From contig NZ_LZJC01000090.1 in the NCBI RefSeq assembly GCF_001666755.1, forward strand, positions 1-64,000: a stretch of DNA of 64,000 bases, in the 5' to 3' direction. Made by a program: the position numbers and the translations under genes. The notes beneath the pieces are model-generated. The model saw only the letters and a program-made list of their open reading frames with translations, searched no databases and was not told the origin of the DNA. The stretch comes from Mycobacterium sp. E1214 (GTDB lineage: Bacteria; Actinomycetota; Actinomycetes; Mycobacteriales; Mycobacteriaceae). This document shows, piece after piece, positions 17,837 to 26,074 of this stretch. Position 1 is the stretch's first letter, and each line of letters begins with the position of its first letter.

Positions 17837-17881
17837 AGCTAAAACTTACTTGCCTATGTCGCACACGTCAACTATGTTGAC
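17832..17881. promoter_or_regulatory. Two inverted repeats in a divergent promoter
   Basis: GACATAG (17832-17838) pairs with CTATGTC (17854-17860), and GTCAAC-TAT-GTTGAC (17867-17881) is a perfect palindrome. The first arm covers the CGNR start codon. Together they look like operators between the CGNR regulator and the SDR gene. Confidence 0.55.
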
Positions 17882-17921
17882 AGAACTCAAACGGTTTCAC
17901 TTAAGTCAAGGAGGTCGGGAC

Positions 17922-18614
17922 ATGGTCAACGTCAAGGGAGCGACAGTCGTGGTCACGGGCGGACAGCGCGGGCTGGGCAAGGCCATCGTGGAGGAGTTCG
18001 TGGCCCGCGGCGCGGCCAAGGTGTACGCCACGGCGCGGTCACCGAAGCCCAGCGCGGACCCGCGGGTGGTGAGCGTGGAGCTGGACGTCACGAAGGAAGA
18101 GTCCGTCGCCACGTTGGCGGCCACCGCCGCCGACGCCGAGATCGTCGTCAACAACGCCGGGGTCTCGGGCGCCATGGCGTTGCTCGACAGCGACCTCGAC
18201 GAGGTGCGCGAAATCTTCGAGACCAACTACATCGGGGCGCTGCGAATCGCGAAGGCGTTCGCGCCGATCCTGGCCGACAACGGCGGCGGTGCGCTGGTCG
18301 ACATCCTGTCGGTGCTGTCCTGGCTGGGCGGTTCCGGCGGCTACGGCGCGTCCAAGGCGGCGCTGTGGTCGGCCACGAACTCGTTGCGCATCGAACTGGA
18401 GAAGCAGGGCACCCAGGTGACGGGCGTGCACTTGGCCCTCACCGACACCGAGATGGCGGCCGATTTCGACGTCCCCAAGAACGACCCGCGTGACGTCGCC
18501 CGAGCCATCGTCGACGGCCTCGAGCGCGGCGACGTCGAGGTTCTCGCGGACGACATCACCCGCCACGTCAAGTCCGCGCTGTCCGGACCCGTCGAGGCTC
18601 TGCGGTTCGGCTGA
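17922..18614 (+). CDS. Short-chain dehydrogenase/reductase
   Basis: A 230-aa SDR with TGGQRGLGKAI (cofactor), NNAGVSG, Ser in DILSVLSWLG and YGASKAALW (catalytic Tyr and Lys). ATG 17922 follows AAGGAGG. An Asp-rich segment after beta-3 (VELDVTKEES) is standard. It is divergent from the CGNR regulator, and a perfect palindrome lies about 40 bp before its start, so it is probably the regulated target. The substrate cannot be told. Confidence 0.87.
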   Translation: MVNVKGATVVVTGGQRGLGKAIVEEFVARGAAKVYATARSPKPSADPRVVSVELDVTKEESVATLAATAADAEIVVNNAGVSGAMALLDSDLDEVREIFETNYIGALRIAKAFAPILADNGGGALVDILSVLSWLGGSGGYGASKAALWSATNSLRIELEKQGTQVTGVHLALTDTEMAADFDVPKNDPRDVARAIVDGLERGDVEVLADDITRHVKSALSGPVEALRFG

Positions 18615-18625
18615 GTCGCCTGGAA

Positions 18626-18716
18626 GCGGTCTGTCCGAAGTGAAACCCCGTGCGGGGCCGGCCGGCCTTGCGGTGCCACGCCCAATGGTGGACTTGCCGC
18701 ACTTCGGACAGACCGC
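18626..18716. repeat. 91-bp stem-loop element with 17-bp perfect arms
   Basis: A 17-bp sequence beginning GCGGTCTGTCCGAAG at 18626-18642 is repeated as an exact reverse complement at 18700-18716. The 57-bp loop includes a second hairpin, CCCCG-TG-CGGGG (18646-18657). It sits just past the SDR stop and before the SRPBCC gene. It could be a palindromic mobile or REP-like element, or a bidirectional terminator, although no U-tract is present. Confidence 0.6.
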
Positions 18717-18825
18717 GGTATGAGGCTGCCATCGTGGCGGCGCCGGCGCTATGGCCGAAAGTCCTCGACCGAGCGGGTCTTAAGTCACCTGCCCCCGGCG
18801 CGGGCGGGCGTGTTTGGATAGCCCT

Positions 18826-19281
18826 ATGCCGGACTCCGAAGAACGCATCGTCAGCGCCACCCGCGTCATCTCGGCCAGCGCCGCCCGGATCTTCGAGCTG
18901 ATCGCGGACCCGGCGCGGCAGCCCAGCTGGGACGGCAACAACAACCTGGCCTCGGCCGAGCCCGGCCAGCGCGTCCGGCAGGTCGGCGACATCTTCAAGA
19001 CGACGCTGACCAACGGCGCCGTCCGCGAGAACCACGTCGTGGAATTCGTCGAGGGCAGCAAAATCGCTTGGCGCCCGGCCGAACCGCGCCGGCAACCGCC
19101 CGGCCACCTGTGGCGCTGGGAGCTCAGCCCCGTCAACCCCGAGCTCACCACCGTCACCCACACCTACGACTGGTCGAGCCTGACCGACACCACGCGCCTG
19201 GCCAAGGCGCAGGCGACGACGGCGGACATGCTGCGCGAGTCCATGGACCGGCTGGCCGTGCTGGCCCAGTCGGAGGCCTGA
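18826..19281 (+). CDS. SRPBCC-family protein
   Basis: A 151-aa SRPBCC/polyketide-cyclase-like protein: RIVSATRVISASAARIFELI at the N-terminus, WDGNNNLASAEPGQRV in the middle and a C-terminal amphipathic helix. ATG 18826 was chosen over a TTG 12 nt upstream because the fold begins there. No clear RBS is present. The next SDR starts one base after its stop, so the two form an operon. Lipid or polyketide-like ligand binding is the family norm; the ligand here is unknown. Confidence 0.8.
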   Translation: MPDSEERIVSATRVISASAARIFELIADPARQPSWDGNNNLASAEPGQRVRQVGDIFKTTLTNGAVRENHVVEFVEGSKIAWRPAEPRRQPPGHLWRWELSPVNPELTTVTHTYDWSSLTDTTRLAKAQATTADMLRESMDRLAVLAQSEA

Positions 19282-19282
19282 G

Positions 19283-20089
19283 GTGGCCCTCCCATCGCCC
19301 GGACCCGGCCGCGCGGCCATCGTGACGGGCGCGTCGTCGGGCATCGGGGAACAGTTCGCCCACCTCCTGGCCCGCGCTGGCCATCAGGTCGTCGTCGTGG
19401 CGCGCAGCGTCGACCGCCTCGAGGCGCTGGCCGCCCGGCTGGGTGCCGCGGCGCACCCGCTGCCGGCCGATCTGTCTGATCGAGCGGAACGGGCGGCGTT
19501 GCCGGATCGGGTCGCCGCGCTGGGCCTGGTCCCGGACATCCTGGTCAACAACGCCGGCTTCTCGACGGTGGGCGTCGTGGCGAAATCGGTTCCGGAGCAA
19601 GAGATCAAGCTGGTCGAGGTCGACGTGGCGGCCGTCGTCGACCTGTGCAGCCGGTTCCTGCCGGGGATGGTCGAGCGGCGCCGCGGCGCCGTCTTGAACG
19701 TGGCGTCGGTGGCGGGGTTCGGGCCGCTGCCGGGCCAGGCCGCGTACGGCGCCGCCAAGGCGTTCGTCTTGTCCTACACCCACAGCCTGCGCGGCGAGCT
19801 GCGCCGCACCGGCGTCACCGCGACCGCCCTGTGCCCCGGGCCGGTCGACACCGGATTCGTTGAGACGGCCGGTTTTTCGAAGCAGGAGGCCGAATCGGCC
19901 CTGCCGCGCGTCATGTGGGTCCCCGCCGACAAGGTGGCGCAGGCCGGGATCGACGGCCTGGCGGCCGGCAAGGCCGTCGTCGTTCCGGGCCGGGCCAACA
20001 GGATCGCCGCGGGCTTGTTCCGAGTGGCGCCCCCGGAGCGGCTGCTGCCGCTGCTGATGCGCGCTCACCCGGCGTTCAAGAGGGACTGA
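19283..20089 (+). CDS. SDR-family oxidoreductase
   Basis: A 268-aa SDR with TGASSGIGEQFAHLLA, NNAGFSTVG, Ser in LNVASVAGF and YGAAKAFVL. Arg after beta-2 (VARSVDR) suggests NADP(H). GTG 19283 lies one base after the stop of the SRPBCC gene. The type (DltE/acyl-CoA or ketoacyl reductase-like, with a basic C-terminal tail) resembles membrane-associated mycobacterial SDRs acting on long-chain substrates; this is an inference from similarity of layout. Confidence 0.87.
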   Translation: MALPSPGPGRAAIVTGASSGIGEQFAHLLARAGHQVVVVARSVDRLEALAARLGAAAHPLPADLSDRAERAALPDRVAALGLVPDILVNNAGFSTVGVVAKSVPEQEIKLVEVDVAAVVDLCSRFLPGMVERRRGAVLNVASVAGFGPLPGQAAYGAAKAFVLSYTHSLRGELRRTGVTATALCPGPVDTGFVETAGFSKQEAESALPRVMWVPADKVAQAGIDGLAAGKAVVVPGRANRIAAGLFRVAPPERLLPLLMRAHPAFKRD

Positions 20090-20099
20090 CCCGACCGGC

Positions 20100-20831
20100 T
20101 CAGGCCAGCTTGGCGCGCACCCACTGGAACGTGCCGAGGTTGTTCACCCGCACGCTGGCAAAACCGTTGTCCTCCAAGATGTCGCCGATCTCGTCCTCGC
20201 CGAACACGTGCGCCCCGAGGTGGGGCAACCGCTGCGCCCAGTGGGCCAGCCGCCCCGCCGTCGGAACCATGAGGGCCAGCCTGCGGCCGGGGCGGAGCAC
20301 CCGCGCGATCTCGGCGAGAGCTACCGCCGGTTGCGGGACGAGCTGCAGCACGGCCGTCGACACCACCGCGTCGACGGTGTTGTCGCGCAACGGAAGTCGC
20401 TGCGCGTCCGCCTTGATGAACCCGACGTGGGGGCCGGCTTCGTTGCGGACCGCGCGCTCCAGCATCGGCTCGGAGATGTCGACGCCCAGCGCCACCCCGC
20501 CGGGGCCGGCGGCCCGGGCCAGCGACGCGGTGACGTTGCCCGGACCGGACCCGACGTCCAGCGCCGTCCCGCCCTGCGGAATGTTGAGCCACTCGATCGG
20601 CAGCTGCCAGGCGCCGAGCCGGCGCGACAGCGCCTGGGCGTTGTCATACAGCATCGACCCGAGCGGCGACGCCCATGCCGCCTGGATCGGTCCGGTGTTG
20701 CGCTCGACGTCACCGTCGGGGCCCAGCAGGTCGAGGTAGCCCTTGCTGACGTCGGGCTCCACCGGCGGATCGGCGAGCAGGTCCAGCGCCCGCCGCAGCG
20801 CCGGGGGCAGCGAGATGTGCACGTCGGTCAT
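20100..20831 (-). CDS. Class I SAM-dependent methyltransferase
   Basis: A 243-aa methyltransferase. Motif I is LDVGSGPGNVTASLA, the acidic residue after beta-2 is in GVDISEPML, and motif IV is VDAVVSTAVLQLV (Methyltransf_11 type). An N-terminal helical extension includes IQAAWASPLGSMLYDNAQ. ATG 20831 has AAAGGAG at a 5-nt spacing. Small-molecule or lipid methylation is expected; the substrate is unknown. It converges with the upstream SDR. Confidence 0.86.
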   Translation of the reverse strand: MTDVHISLPPALRRALDLLADPPVEPDVSKGYLDLLGPDGDVERNTGPIQAAWASPLGSMLYDNAQALSRRLGAWQLPIEWLNIPQGGTALDVGSGPGNVTASLARAAGPGGVALGVDISEPMLERAVRNEAGPHVGFIKADAQRLPLRDNTVDAVVSTAVLQLVPQPAVALAEIARVLRPGRRLALMVPTAGRLAHWAQRLPHLGAHVFGEDEIGDILEDNGFASVRVNNLGTFQWVRAKLA

Positions 20832-20922
20832 GCGTACTCCTTTGCTCAAATGTCAAGGTGCAGGCCGGAACACGGCGGAACACCGCCTCGCGCTCAGCCT
20901 ACGCCGAGCGGTGGTGGGCCAG

Positions 20923-22299
20923 TCAGCGCCGGACGGCCGCCTGGTCGCGCACCAGGGAGTACAGGCGCCAGTGCCCCGGCACGCCCTTGAGCGTCGTCTC
21001 GCCGCGGTCGCCGAACCGGTGCCGAGAGCCGGTGACGATGTCGCGCAGCGTGGACGACACCAGCACCTCGCTGGGCCCGGCCTGCGCGGCCACGCGTGCG
21101 CCGATGTGCACGGCCATGCCGGCCACGTCGGCGCCGCGCACTTCGACCTCGCCCGCATGGATGCCGACGCGCACCTCGATGCCCAGCACCTGCACCGCGT
21201 CGACGATGGCGTCGGCGCACGCGATGGCTGCGCTGGGGCTGCTGAACGTGGCGACGAAGCCGTCGCCGGCGGTGTTGACCTCGCGGCCGGAGAAGCGTTG
21301 CAGCTCGTGGCGGACGACGGTGTCGTGGTTGTCCAGCAGGTCGCGCCAGCGGTGGTCACCGAGCAGCGCGGCCCGTTCCGTGGAGCCGACGATGTCGGTG
21401 AACACGATGGTGGTGAGCAGCCGCTCGGTGTCGGAGCCGCCGCGCACGCCGGTAATGAATTCCTCGATCTCGTCGAGGACCGGGGCGGTGTCGCCCACCC
21501 AGTACAGGGCGTCGGCACCCGGCAATTCGACGAGCCGGGACCCGGCGATGTGCTCGGCGAGGTAGTGCGCGTGTTCGACGGGGCTGAACGCCGGGTTGTC
21601 GCGATGCAGGATCAGCGTCGGGACGGTGATCCGTGCCAGCCGGTCGCGGACGTCGCCCTCGCGGACCTTGTTGATGAAGGCGCGGGCCATGCTCGGCGAC
21701 GCGGCCCGGTTCCCCGCCATGTCCCACCAGGAGCGGAACGCGGCGTCGGCGGCCACGGACGGCGCGATGATGCCGAGCATGTCAAAGCCCTGCTCGACGG
21801 CGTCCGGCTCCATGCCGATCGAGGTGAACCGATCGGCGGCCTCGAGTTCGGAACCGATCGGGTAGTCGGGACCGCGCAGCGTGCGCGCGGCACCGTTGGC
21901 GATCACCAGGCTGGTCACCCGGTCGGCGTGGTCGGTCGCCAGCACGACGGCGGCCAGCGTCGTGAAGCCCGGAGCGAACACGGTCGCGCGCTCACAACCG
22001 ACCGCGTTCATCACCGCGATGGCGTCGTTCGCCCAGGATTCCGGGCCGAGCATGTCCAGCGACGACACCCGCGAGGAAAGGCCGATGCCGCGCTGGTCGA
22101 ACCGGATCACCCGGGAGAACGCGGCCAGCCGGCGGTGAAAGCGGTACATCGAGGGCTCGAGGTCCACGCAGTCGATCGGGATCAACGGGCCCGGCAGCAC
22201 CAGCAGGTCGGTCGGGCCATCGCCGAAGACCTGGTAGGCGATGTCGATCTCGCCGCAACTGGCATACCGGGTCCGCGGCGCCGCAGAACTCCCAGCCAC
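20923..22299 (-). CDS. lipJ: Alpha/beta-hydrolase fused to class III nucleotide cyclase (LipJ, Rv1900c type)
   Basis: A 458-aa two-domain protein matching M. tuberculosis Rv1900c in length and order. Residues about 12-285 are an alpha/beta-hydrolase fold. Residues about 295-445 are a class III cyclase catalytic domain with metal aspartates in FTDIVGST (302) and AGDGF (346). As in Rv1900c, the substrate-specifying Lys is Asn 342 and the Asp position is His 398. The nucleophile position reads APGFTT (Gly 111) where a Ser is expected, so the hydrolase domain is probably inactive. It should act as a cytosolic adenylyl-cyclase-type enzyme. GTG 22299 follows a -10 element by 7 nt, so the mRNA is likely leaderless. 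Confidence 0.88.
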   Translation of the reverse strand: MAGSSAAPRTRYASCGEIDIAYQVFGDGPTDLLVLPGPLIPIDCVDLEPSMYRFHRRLAAFSRVIRFDQRGIGLSSRVSSLDMLGPESWANDAIAVMNAVGCERATVFAPGFTTLAAVVLATDHADRVTSLVIANGAARTLRGPDYPIGSELEAADRFTSIGMEPDAVEQGFDMLGIIAPSVAADAAFRSWWDMAGNRAASPSMARAFINKVREGDVRDRLARITVPTLILHRDNPAFSPVEHAHYLAEHIAGSRLVELPGADALYWVGDTAPVLDEIEEFITGVRGGSDTERLLTTIVFTDIVGSTERAALLGDHRWRDLLDNHDTVVRHELQRFSGREVNTAGDGFVATFSSPSAAIACADAIVDAVQVLGIEVRVGIHAGEVEVRGADVAGMAVHIGARVAAQAGPSEVLVSSTLRDIVTGSRHRFGDRGETTLKGVPGHWRLYSLVRDQAAVRR

Positions 22300-22306
22300 G
22301 GGTCCC

Positions 22307-22312
22307 AGGCTA
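22307..22312 (-). promoter_or_regulatory. -10 element of a probable leaderless lipJ transcript
   Basis: On the minus strand TAGCCT (TAnnnT consensus) is followed by 7 nt and then the GTG start codon of lipJ. No Shine-Dalgarno is present. Confidence 0.55.
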
Positions 22313-22340
22313 GTGCAGGCCCCCGACAGCCGGCAGCAAA

Positions 22341-22931
22341 CTAGCGCTCGATGATGGGGACCAGGTAGCGGGCGGCGTAGTCGCGGACGGCGACCGGGTC
22401 GGCGATGTCGAGCCGGTCGGTGGGGAACACGATGATGCCCAGGGCGACCCGCAGCAGGACGTCGGCGATGTTGTCCAGGTCCGGCCCGGGGTTACGGGCT
22501 CCGCAGCGCCGCAGCGTGTGGGCGATGCCGTCGGCGAATTGGCGGATCGGGAAGACGTGCGAGCGGGAGAACAGGCCGAATACCTCTGGCTCGCTGTCGG
22601 CGAGGCGCGAATACAGCGGAGAATCACCGACCAGCCGCACGCCGAGCGCGAACGCCTCGACGACGGCCTGGCGGGGGTCGCAGCCGGCGGTCGCGTCGTC
22701 GAGCGTGCGGAAGAACGCCGCCGCCTCCCGGCGGATCACCTGCGCGAACAGCGCGTCCTTGGTGGGGAAGCGCCGGTAAACCGTGCTGCGGCTGACCCCG
22801 GCGCGGGCCGCGACGTCCTCGATGTTGGCGCGACGCACGCCGTACGTCTCGAACACCACGCGGGCGGTGTCCAGGATGGTCCGGTCGAGATCGGTGAGCG
22901 GCTCCGTGCCGTCGAGCACGCGGTTCTGCAC
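22341..22931 (-). CDS. TetR/AcrR-family transcriptional regulator
   Basis: A 196-aa TetR regulator. Its DNA-binding domain is [19 protein letters not shown] followed by [27 protein letters not shown] (about residues 16-65). The C-terminal helical domain binds an unknown ligand. GTG 22931 has GAGGAGG 8 nt upstream. It is divergent from the MpaB-family oxygenase, with AT-rich palindromes between, so it most likely represses that gene and itself. Confidence 0.88.
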   Translation of the reverse strand: MQNRVLDGTEPLTDLDRTILDTARVVFETYGVRRANIEDVAARAGVSRSTVYRRFPTKDALFAQVIRREAAAFFRTLDDATAGCDPRQAVVEAFALGVRLVGDSPLYSRLADSEPEVFGLFSRSHVFPIRQFADGIAHTLRRCGARNPGPDLDNIADVLLRVALGIIVFPTDRLDIADPVAVRDYAARYLVPIIER

Positions 22932-22964
22932 GGGTGAAGCCTCCTCGGGGACGCGCCAATGCTA

Positions 22965-22999
22965 CTTTGAAACAAAGATACTCTTTTGTGTCATTGATT
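22965..22999. promoter_or_regulatory. Candidate TetR operator region
   Basis: CTTTG-AAA-CAAAG (22965-22977) is a perfect palindrome. It is followed by ACTCTTTTGTGT, whose TTTTGT partly mirrors the ACAAAG arm. The AT-rich block sits between the TetR gene and the MpaB-family gene and contrasts with the GC-rich surroundings. Confidence 0.45.
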
Positions 23000-23024
23000 C
23001 GGCGCAGGCCGTCAGGAGGTGGGT

Positions 23025-23981
23025 ATGGACGCCCCGCAGGACCGGCGCCGCGGCGCCGGCGCGCGTTTCGACAGCGGTGTGCGCGAGGCGGTCCCGCTGC
23101 CGATCGACCACCCGGCTGGCGAGCCGGCGGCCGCGCCGCGGCTGGGACCCGACTCGTTGATCTGGAAGTTCTACGGCGACAACAGGACTCAACTGTTTGG
23201 TTTCCAGCGCACCGCCGGGGTGGAGAACTGCATCGAGCAACTCGCGCAGGGGGTGCTCGACCACTCCGTGGTGTTCAGCGACACGCTGGGCCGGGCCAGG
23301 CGCACGGCGCCGCCCCTGATGAAGACCGTGTATTCCGACGCCCCCCACGAATGGGGCCGCAAGGTCCGCGACTTCCATACGACGATCAAGGGCACCATCA
23401 GCGACGGATCGCGCTACCACGCGCTGAACCCCGAATTGTTCTACTGGGCGCACGCCTCCTTCGTCGACCAGGTCATCTACAACGCCGACACGTTCATCCG
23501 GCGGCTCTCGCGCGCCGAGAAGGAGCAGATCTTCAACGAGGGCAAGGTGTGGTACCGCCTCTACGGGGTCAGCGACCGCGGGCAACCGCAGACCTACGAC
23601 GAGTTCCTCGAGTACTGGGACGAGATGCTCGAGCGGTTCGTTCCCCACAAGACCGTGCTGTACGGCACCGGCTACATCCGCAAAGGGATTCCGGGCCCGC
23701 GGTGGCTGCCCCGGCCGGTGTGGGCCGTGCTGTCGGCCCCGCTGAACGCCTACACCCGGCTGGTCCTGGTCGGCACCCTGCCGCCGCAGATGCGCGAGGT
23801 CTGCCAACTACCGTGGGACACTAAGCGGGAGAAGCGTTTTCAGCGTTTCGCCGCCGTCATGCGGGCACTCAATCCCGTCGTCAACCGGCTGCCGTTGCGC
23901 CTGGTCTACACGCCGTGGGCGGCCGACGCGTTCGTGCGCGCGGGCGTCGATCCGCGCCGCCGGTTCAACCGCGCGCCGTAA
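23025..23981 (+). CDS. Oxygenase MpaB family (DUF2236) protein
   Basis: A 318-aa protein of the DUF2236/MpaB/latex-clearing-protein superfamily, haem-dependent oxygenases. Landmarks are SLIWKFYGDNRTQLFGFQRT near residue 45, SDAPHEWGRKVRDFHTTIKG near 103, and LNPELFYWAHASFVDQ near 135 with conserved His. ATG 23025 follows AGGAGG by 5 nt. Most mycobacterial members have unknown substrates. Control by the divergent TetR is likely. Confidence 0.84.
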   Translation: MDAPQDRRRGAGARFDSGVREAVPLPIDHPAGEPAAAPRLGPDSLIWKFYGDNRTQLFGFQRTAGVENCIEQLAQGVLDHSVVFSDTLGRARRTAPPLMKTVYSDAPHEWGRKVRDFHTTIKGTISDGSRYHALNPELFYWAHASFVDQVIYNADTFIRRLSRAEKEQIFNEGKVWYRLYGVSDRGQPQTYDEFLEYWDEMLERFVPHKTVLYGTGYIRKGIPGPRWLPRPVWAVLSAPLNAYTRLVLVGTLPPQMREVCQLPWDTKREKRFQRFAAVMRALNPVVNRLPLRLVYTPWAADAFVRAGVDPRRRFNRAP

Positions 23982-24085
23982 CGGCCGCGCCCTCCGGCGG
24001 GCGCGCGCAGGCCGGTGTGGTTACCCGGGTCGCCCAGCGGGCATCCGCTACGACGGCGCGGCCCAACCACGAGAGGACACCGGCG

Positions 24086-24845
24086 ATGCAGATGACGGGC
24101 AACACTGTGTCTGGTCACCGGTGGCGGCACCGGAATCGGGCGCGGCCTGGCCGAGGCGTTCCACCGGCTGGGCAACGAGGTGGTGATCGCAGGCCGGCGC
24201 CGCGAGCCGCTGCGGGAGGTCGCCGCGGCCAACCCCGGCATGCAGTACCTGACCCTGGACCAGGGCGATCCCGCCGACATCCGCCGGTTCGCCACCGAGC
24301 TCACCGACCGCCACCTCGAGCTGAACGTCCTGGTGAACAACGCCGGAATCCAGCGGGTCGAGGACCTCACCGGCAGCACCGTCGGCCTGGCCGAGCAGAC
24401 CGTGGCCATCAACCTGCTCGGCCCGCTGCGGCTGATCTGCGCCCTGCTGCCGGCGTTGCAGCGACGGCGCCACGCCGCGATCCTCAACGTCACCTCCGGG
24501 CTGGGGTTCATGCCCAGCGCCCTGACGCCGACCTACTGCGCCACCAAGGCGGCGCTGCACTCCTACACCCAGTCGCTGCGGTTCCAGCTGCGCGGGACCG
24601 CGGTCCAGGTGATCGAGCTGATCCCGCCCCAGGTGCAGACCGGCCTGCAGGGCGACCGGGGATTCGACCCGAAGGCCATGCCGCTGCAGGACTACATCGA
24701 CGAGACCATCGCGCTGCTGCAGGCCAACCCGCAGGCCGACGAGATCGTGGTCGAGCGCGTCAAGGCGTTCCGCTACGCCGAGCGCGACGGCACGTTCGAC
24801 GACATCTATCCGCGGTTCAACGAGGCGGTCACGGCCGGGCGGTAG
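24086..24845 (+). pseudogene. SDR-family gene with a one-base frameshift near the start
   Basis: ATG 24086 (MQMTGNTV, with GAGAGGA upstream) opens an SDR, but the Rossmann motif LVTGGGTGIGRGLAEAF continues in the +1 frame from about 24111. A single extra T in TGTGTCTGG would explain the break. Downstream everything is intact: NNAGIQRV, Ser in LNVTSGLGF, YCATKAALH and an open frame to 24845. The downstream frame alone has no start codon before GTG 24180, which would lose the cofactor site. This is either a sequencing error or a recent frameshift; the protein would be about 252 aa. Confidence 0.72.
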
Positions 24846-24981
24846 GCACCGACCGGCGGGCGGAGGGTGCTGAACGCCGCGTGCACGGCAGTGAAACACC
24901 TTGTGAAGTAGGCGAATCCGGCGTCGCCGGCGTCGGCACGGTCGTTGGCGTCACCGTCGGTGATGCGACAGGATCGAAGCT

Positions 24982-26073
24982 ATGGCCGACATCGACTTCT
25001 CCGTGCTCGACGTGCCGAGGGCGGCGCCCGTCGACGATCCCGACGCCTACCTGCGCGCGGCCATCGCCTGGCACTTCGGCGAGGACACCGGGTCGCCCTT
25101 CTGGCTGCGGACCGCCCGGACGCTGGATTTCGACCCGCGCACCGACGTCCGCAGCTACGCGGACCTGCGGTTGTTTCCCAACCTGCTCGGCGAGCTGCGC
25201 GGCGCCAAGGTCGAGGACCTGATTCCGCGCGGATACGGGTCACCGCCTCCGGTACCGCAGATCTTCGAATCCGGCGGCACCACCGGCGCGCCGAAACGCA
25301 CCGTGCAGCTCCCCGATTGGGTCGCGCAGGTGATCGATTGGCAGACCGAGGATTTCGCCTCGGGCGGCTTCGTGCGCGGCCGGGGCTTCCTGTGCCTGAT
25401 GCCCAGTGGCCCGCACGGTGTCGGGTATTTCTCCCGGCGGGTAGCGGAGCGGCTGGGTTCGGTGTTCCACGCGATCGACATCGATCCCCGCTGGGTCAAG
25501 AAGCTCGCCGCCCGTCAGGCGGCGACCGAGGTGGCGGCCTACGTCGACCACGTGGTCGAGCAGGCCGCCTTCGTCCTGCAGACGCAGGACGTCGCCAACC
25601 TGCACGCCACCCCGCCGCTGCTGGAGGCCATCGCCCGCGACGACCGGCTCGTCGACCTGGTCAACGACAAGATCCGCTACCTGCTGCTCAGCGGCGCGCA
25701 CGTCGACGCCGACACCCTGGACCTGCTGCGCGACATCTTCCCGGCGACCACCATCACCATGGCGTTCGGCAGCACGATGGTGCTCTCCCAGGCGGTCACG
25801 CGCGCCCTGGACGACGCCTTCGTGTTCGACCCGCGCACCCCGTACGTGGTGTTCTGGGTGGTCGAACCCGACTCCGGCGAGCGGGTTCCGTACGGGCAGG
25901 TGGGCCAGGTGGTGATGAATCACGTCAGCAAGGGCATGTTCATCCCGAACAACCTCGAGCGTGACCTGGCGATCAGGATGCCGGGCCCGGCGGGCCAACT
26001 CAGCGACTCGGTCAGCGAGGTGCGCCCGGTCGCCACCTTCGAGGGCGAAGCCGTCATCGAGGGCGTCTACTGA
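24982..26073 (+). CDS. LuxE/PaaK-like AMP-forming acyl ligase (phenazine-biosynthesis-type annotation)
   Basis: A 363-aa adenylate-forming enzyme. The P-loop is ESGGTTGAPKRT (about 97-107). It has YLLLSGAHVD and MAFGST motifs typical of the acyl-protein synthetase/LuxE branch, which lacks the full C-terminal subdomain of standard ligases; 363 aa matches LuxE length. It would activate a carboxylic acid with ATP and hand the acyl group on. ATG 24982 starts the coding run, and the ALDH-like gene follows 1 bp after its stop, so the products probably act in sequence. Databases often label relatives as phenazine antibiotic biosynthesis protein; I would not infer phenazines from this. Confidence 0.72.
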   Translation: MADIDFSVLDVPRAAPVDDPDAYLRAAIAWHFGEDTGSPFWLRTARTLDFDPRTDVRSYADLRLFPNLLGELRGAKVEDLIPRGYGSPPPVPQIFESGGTTGAPKRTVQLPDWVAQVIDWQTEDFASGGFVRGRGFLCLMPSGPHGVGYFSRRVAERLGSVFHAIDIDPRWVKKLAARQAATEVAAYVDHVVEQAAFVLQTQDVANLHATPPLLEAIARDDRLVDLVNDKIRYLLLSGAHVDADTLDLLRDIFPATTITMAFGSTMVLSQAVTRALDDAFVFDPRTPYVVFWVVEPDSGERVPYGQVGQVVMNHVSKGMFIPNNLERDLAIRMPGPAGQLSDSVSEVRPVATFEGEAVIEGVY

Positions 26074-26074
26074 G

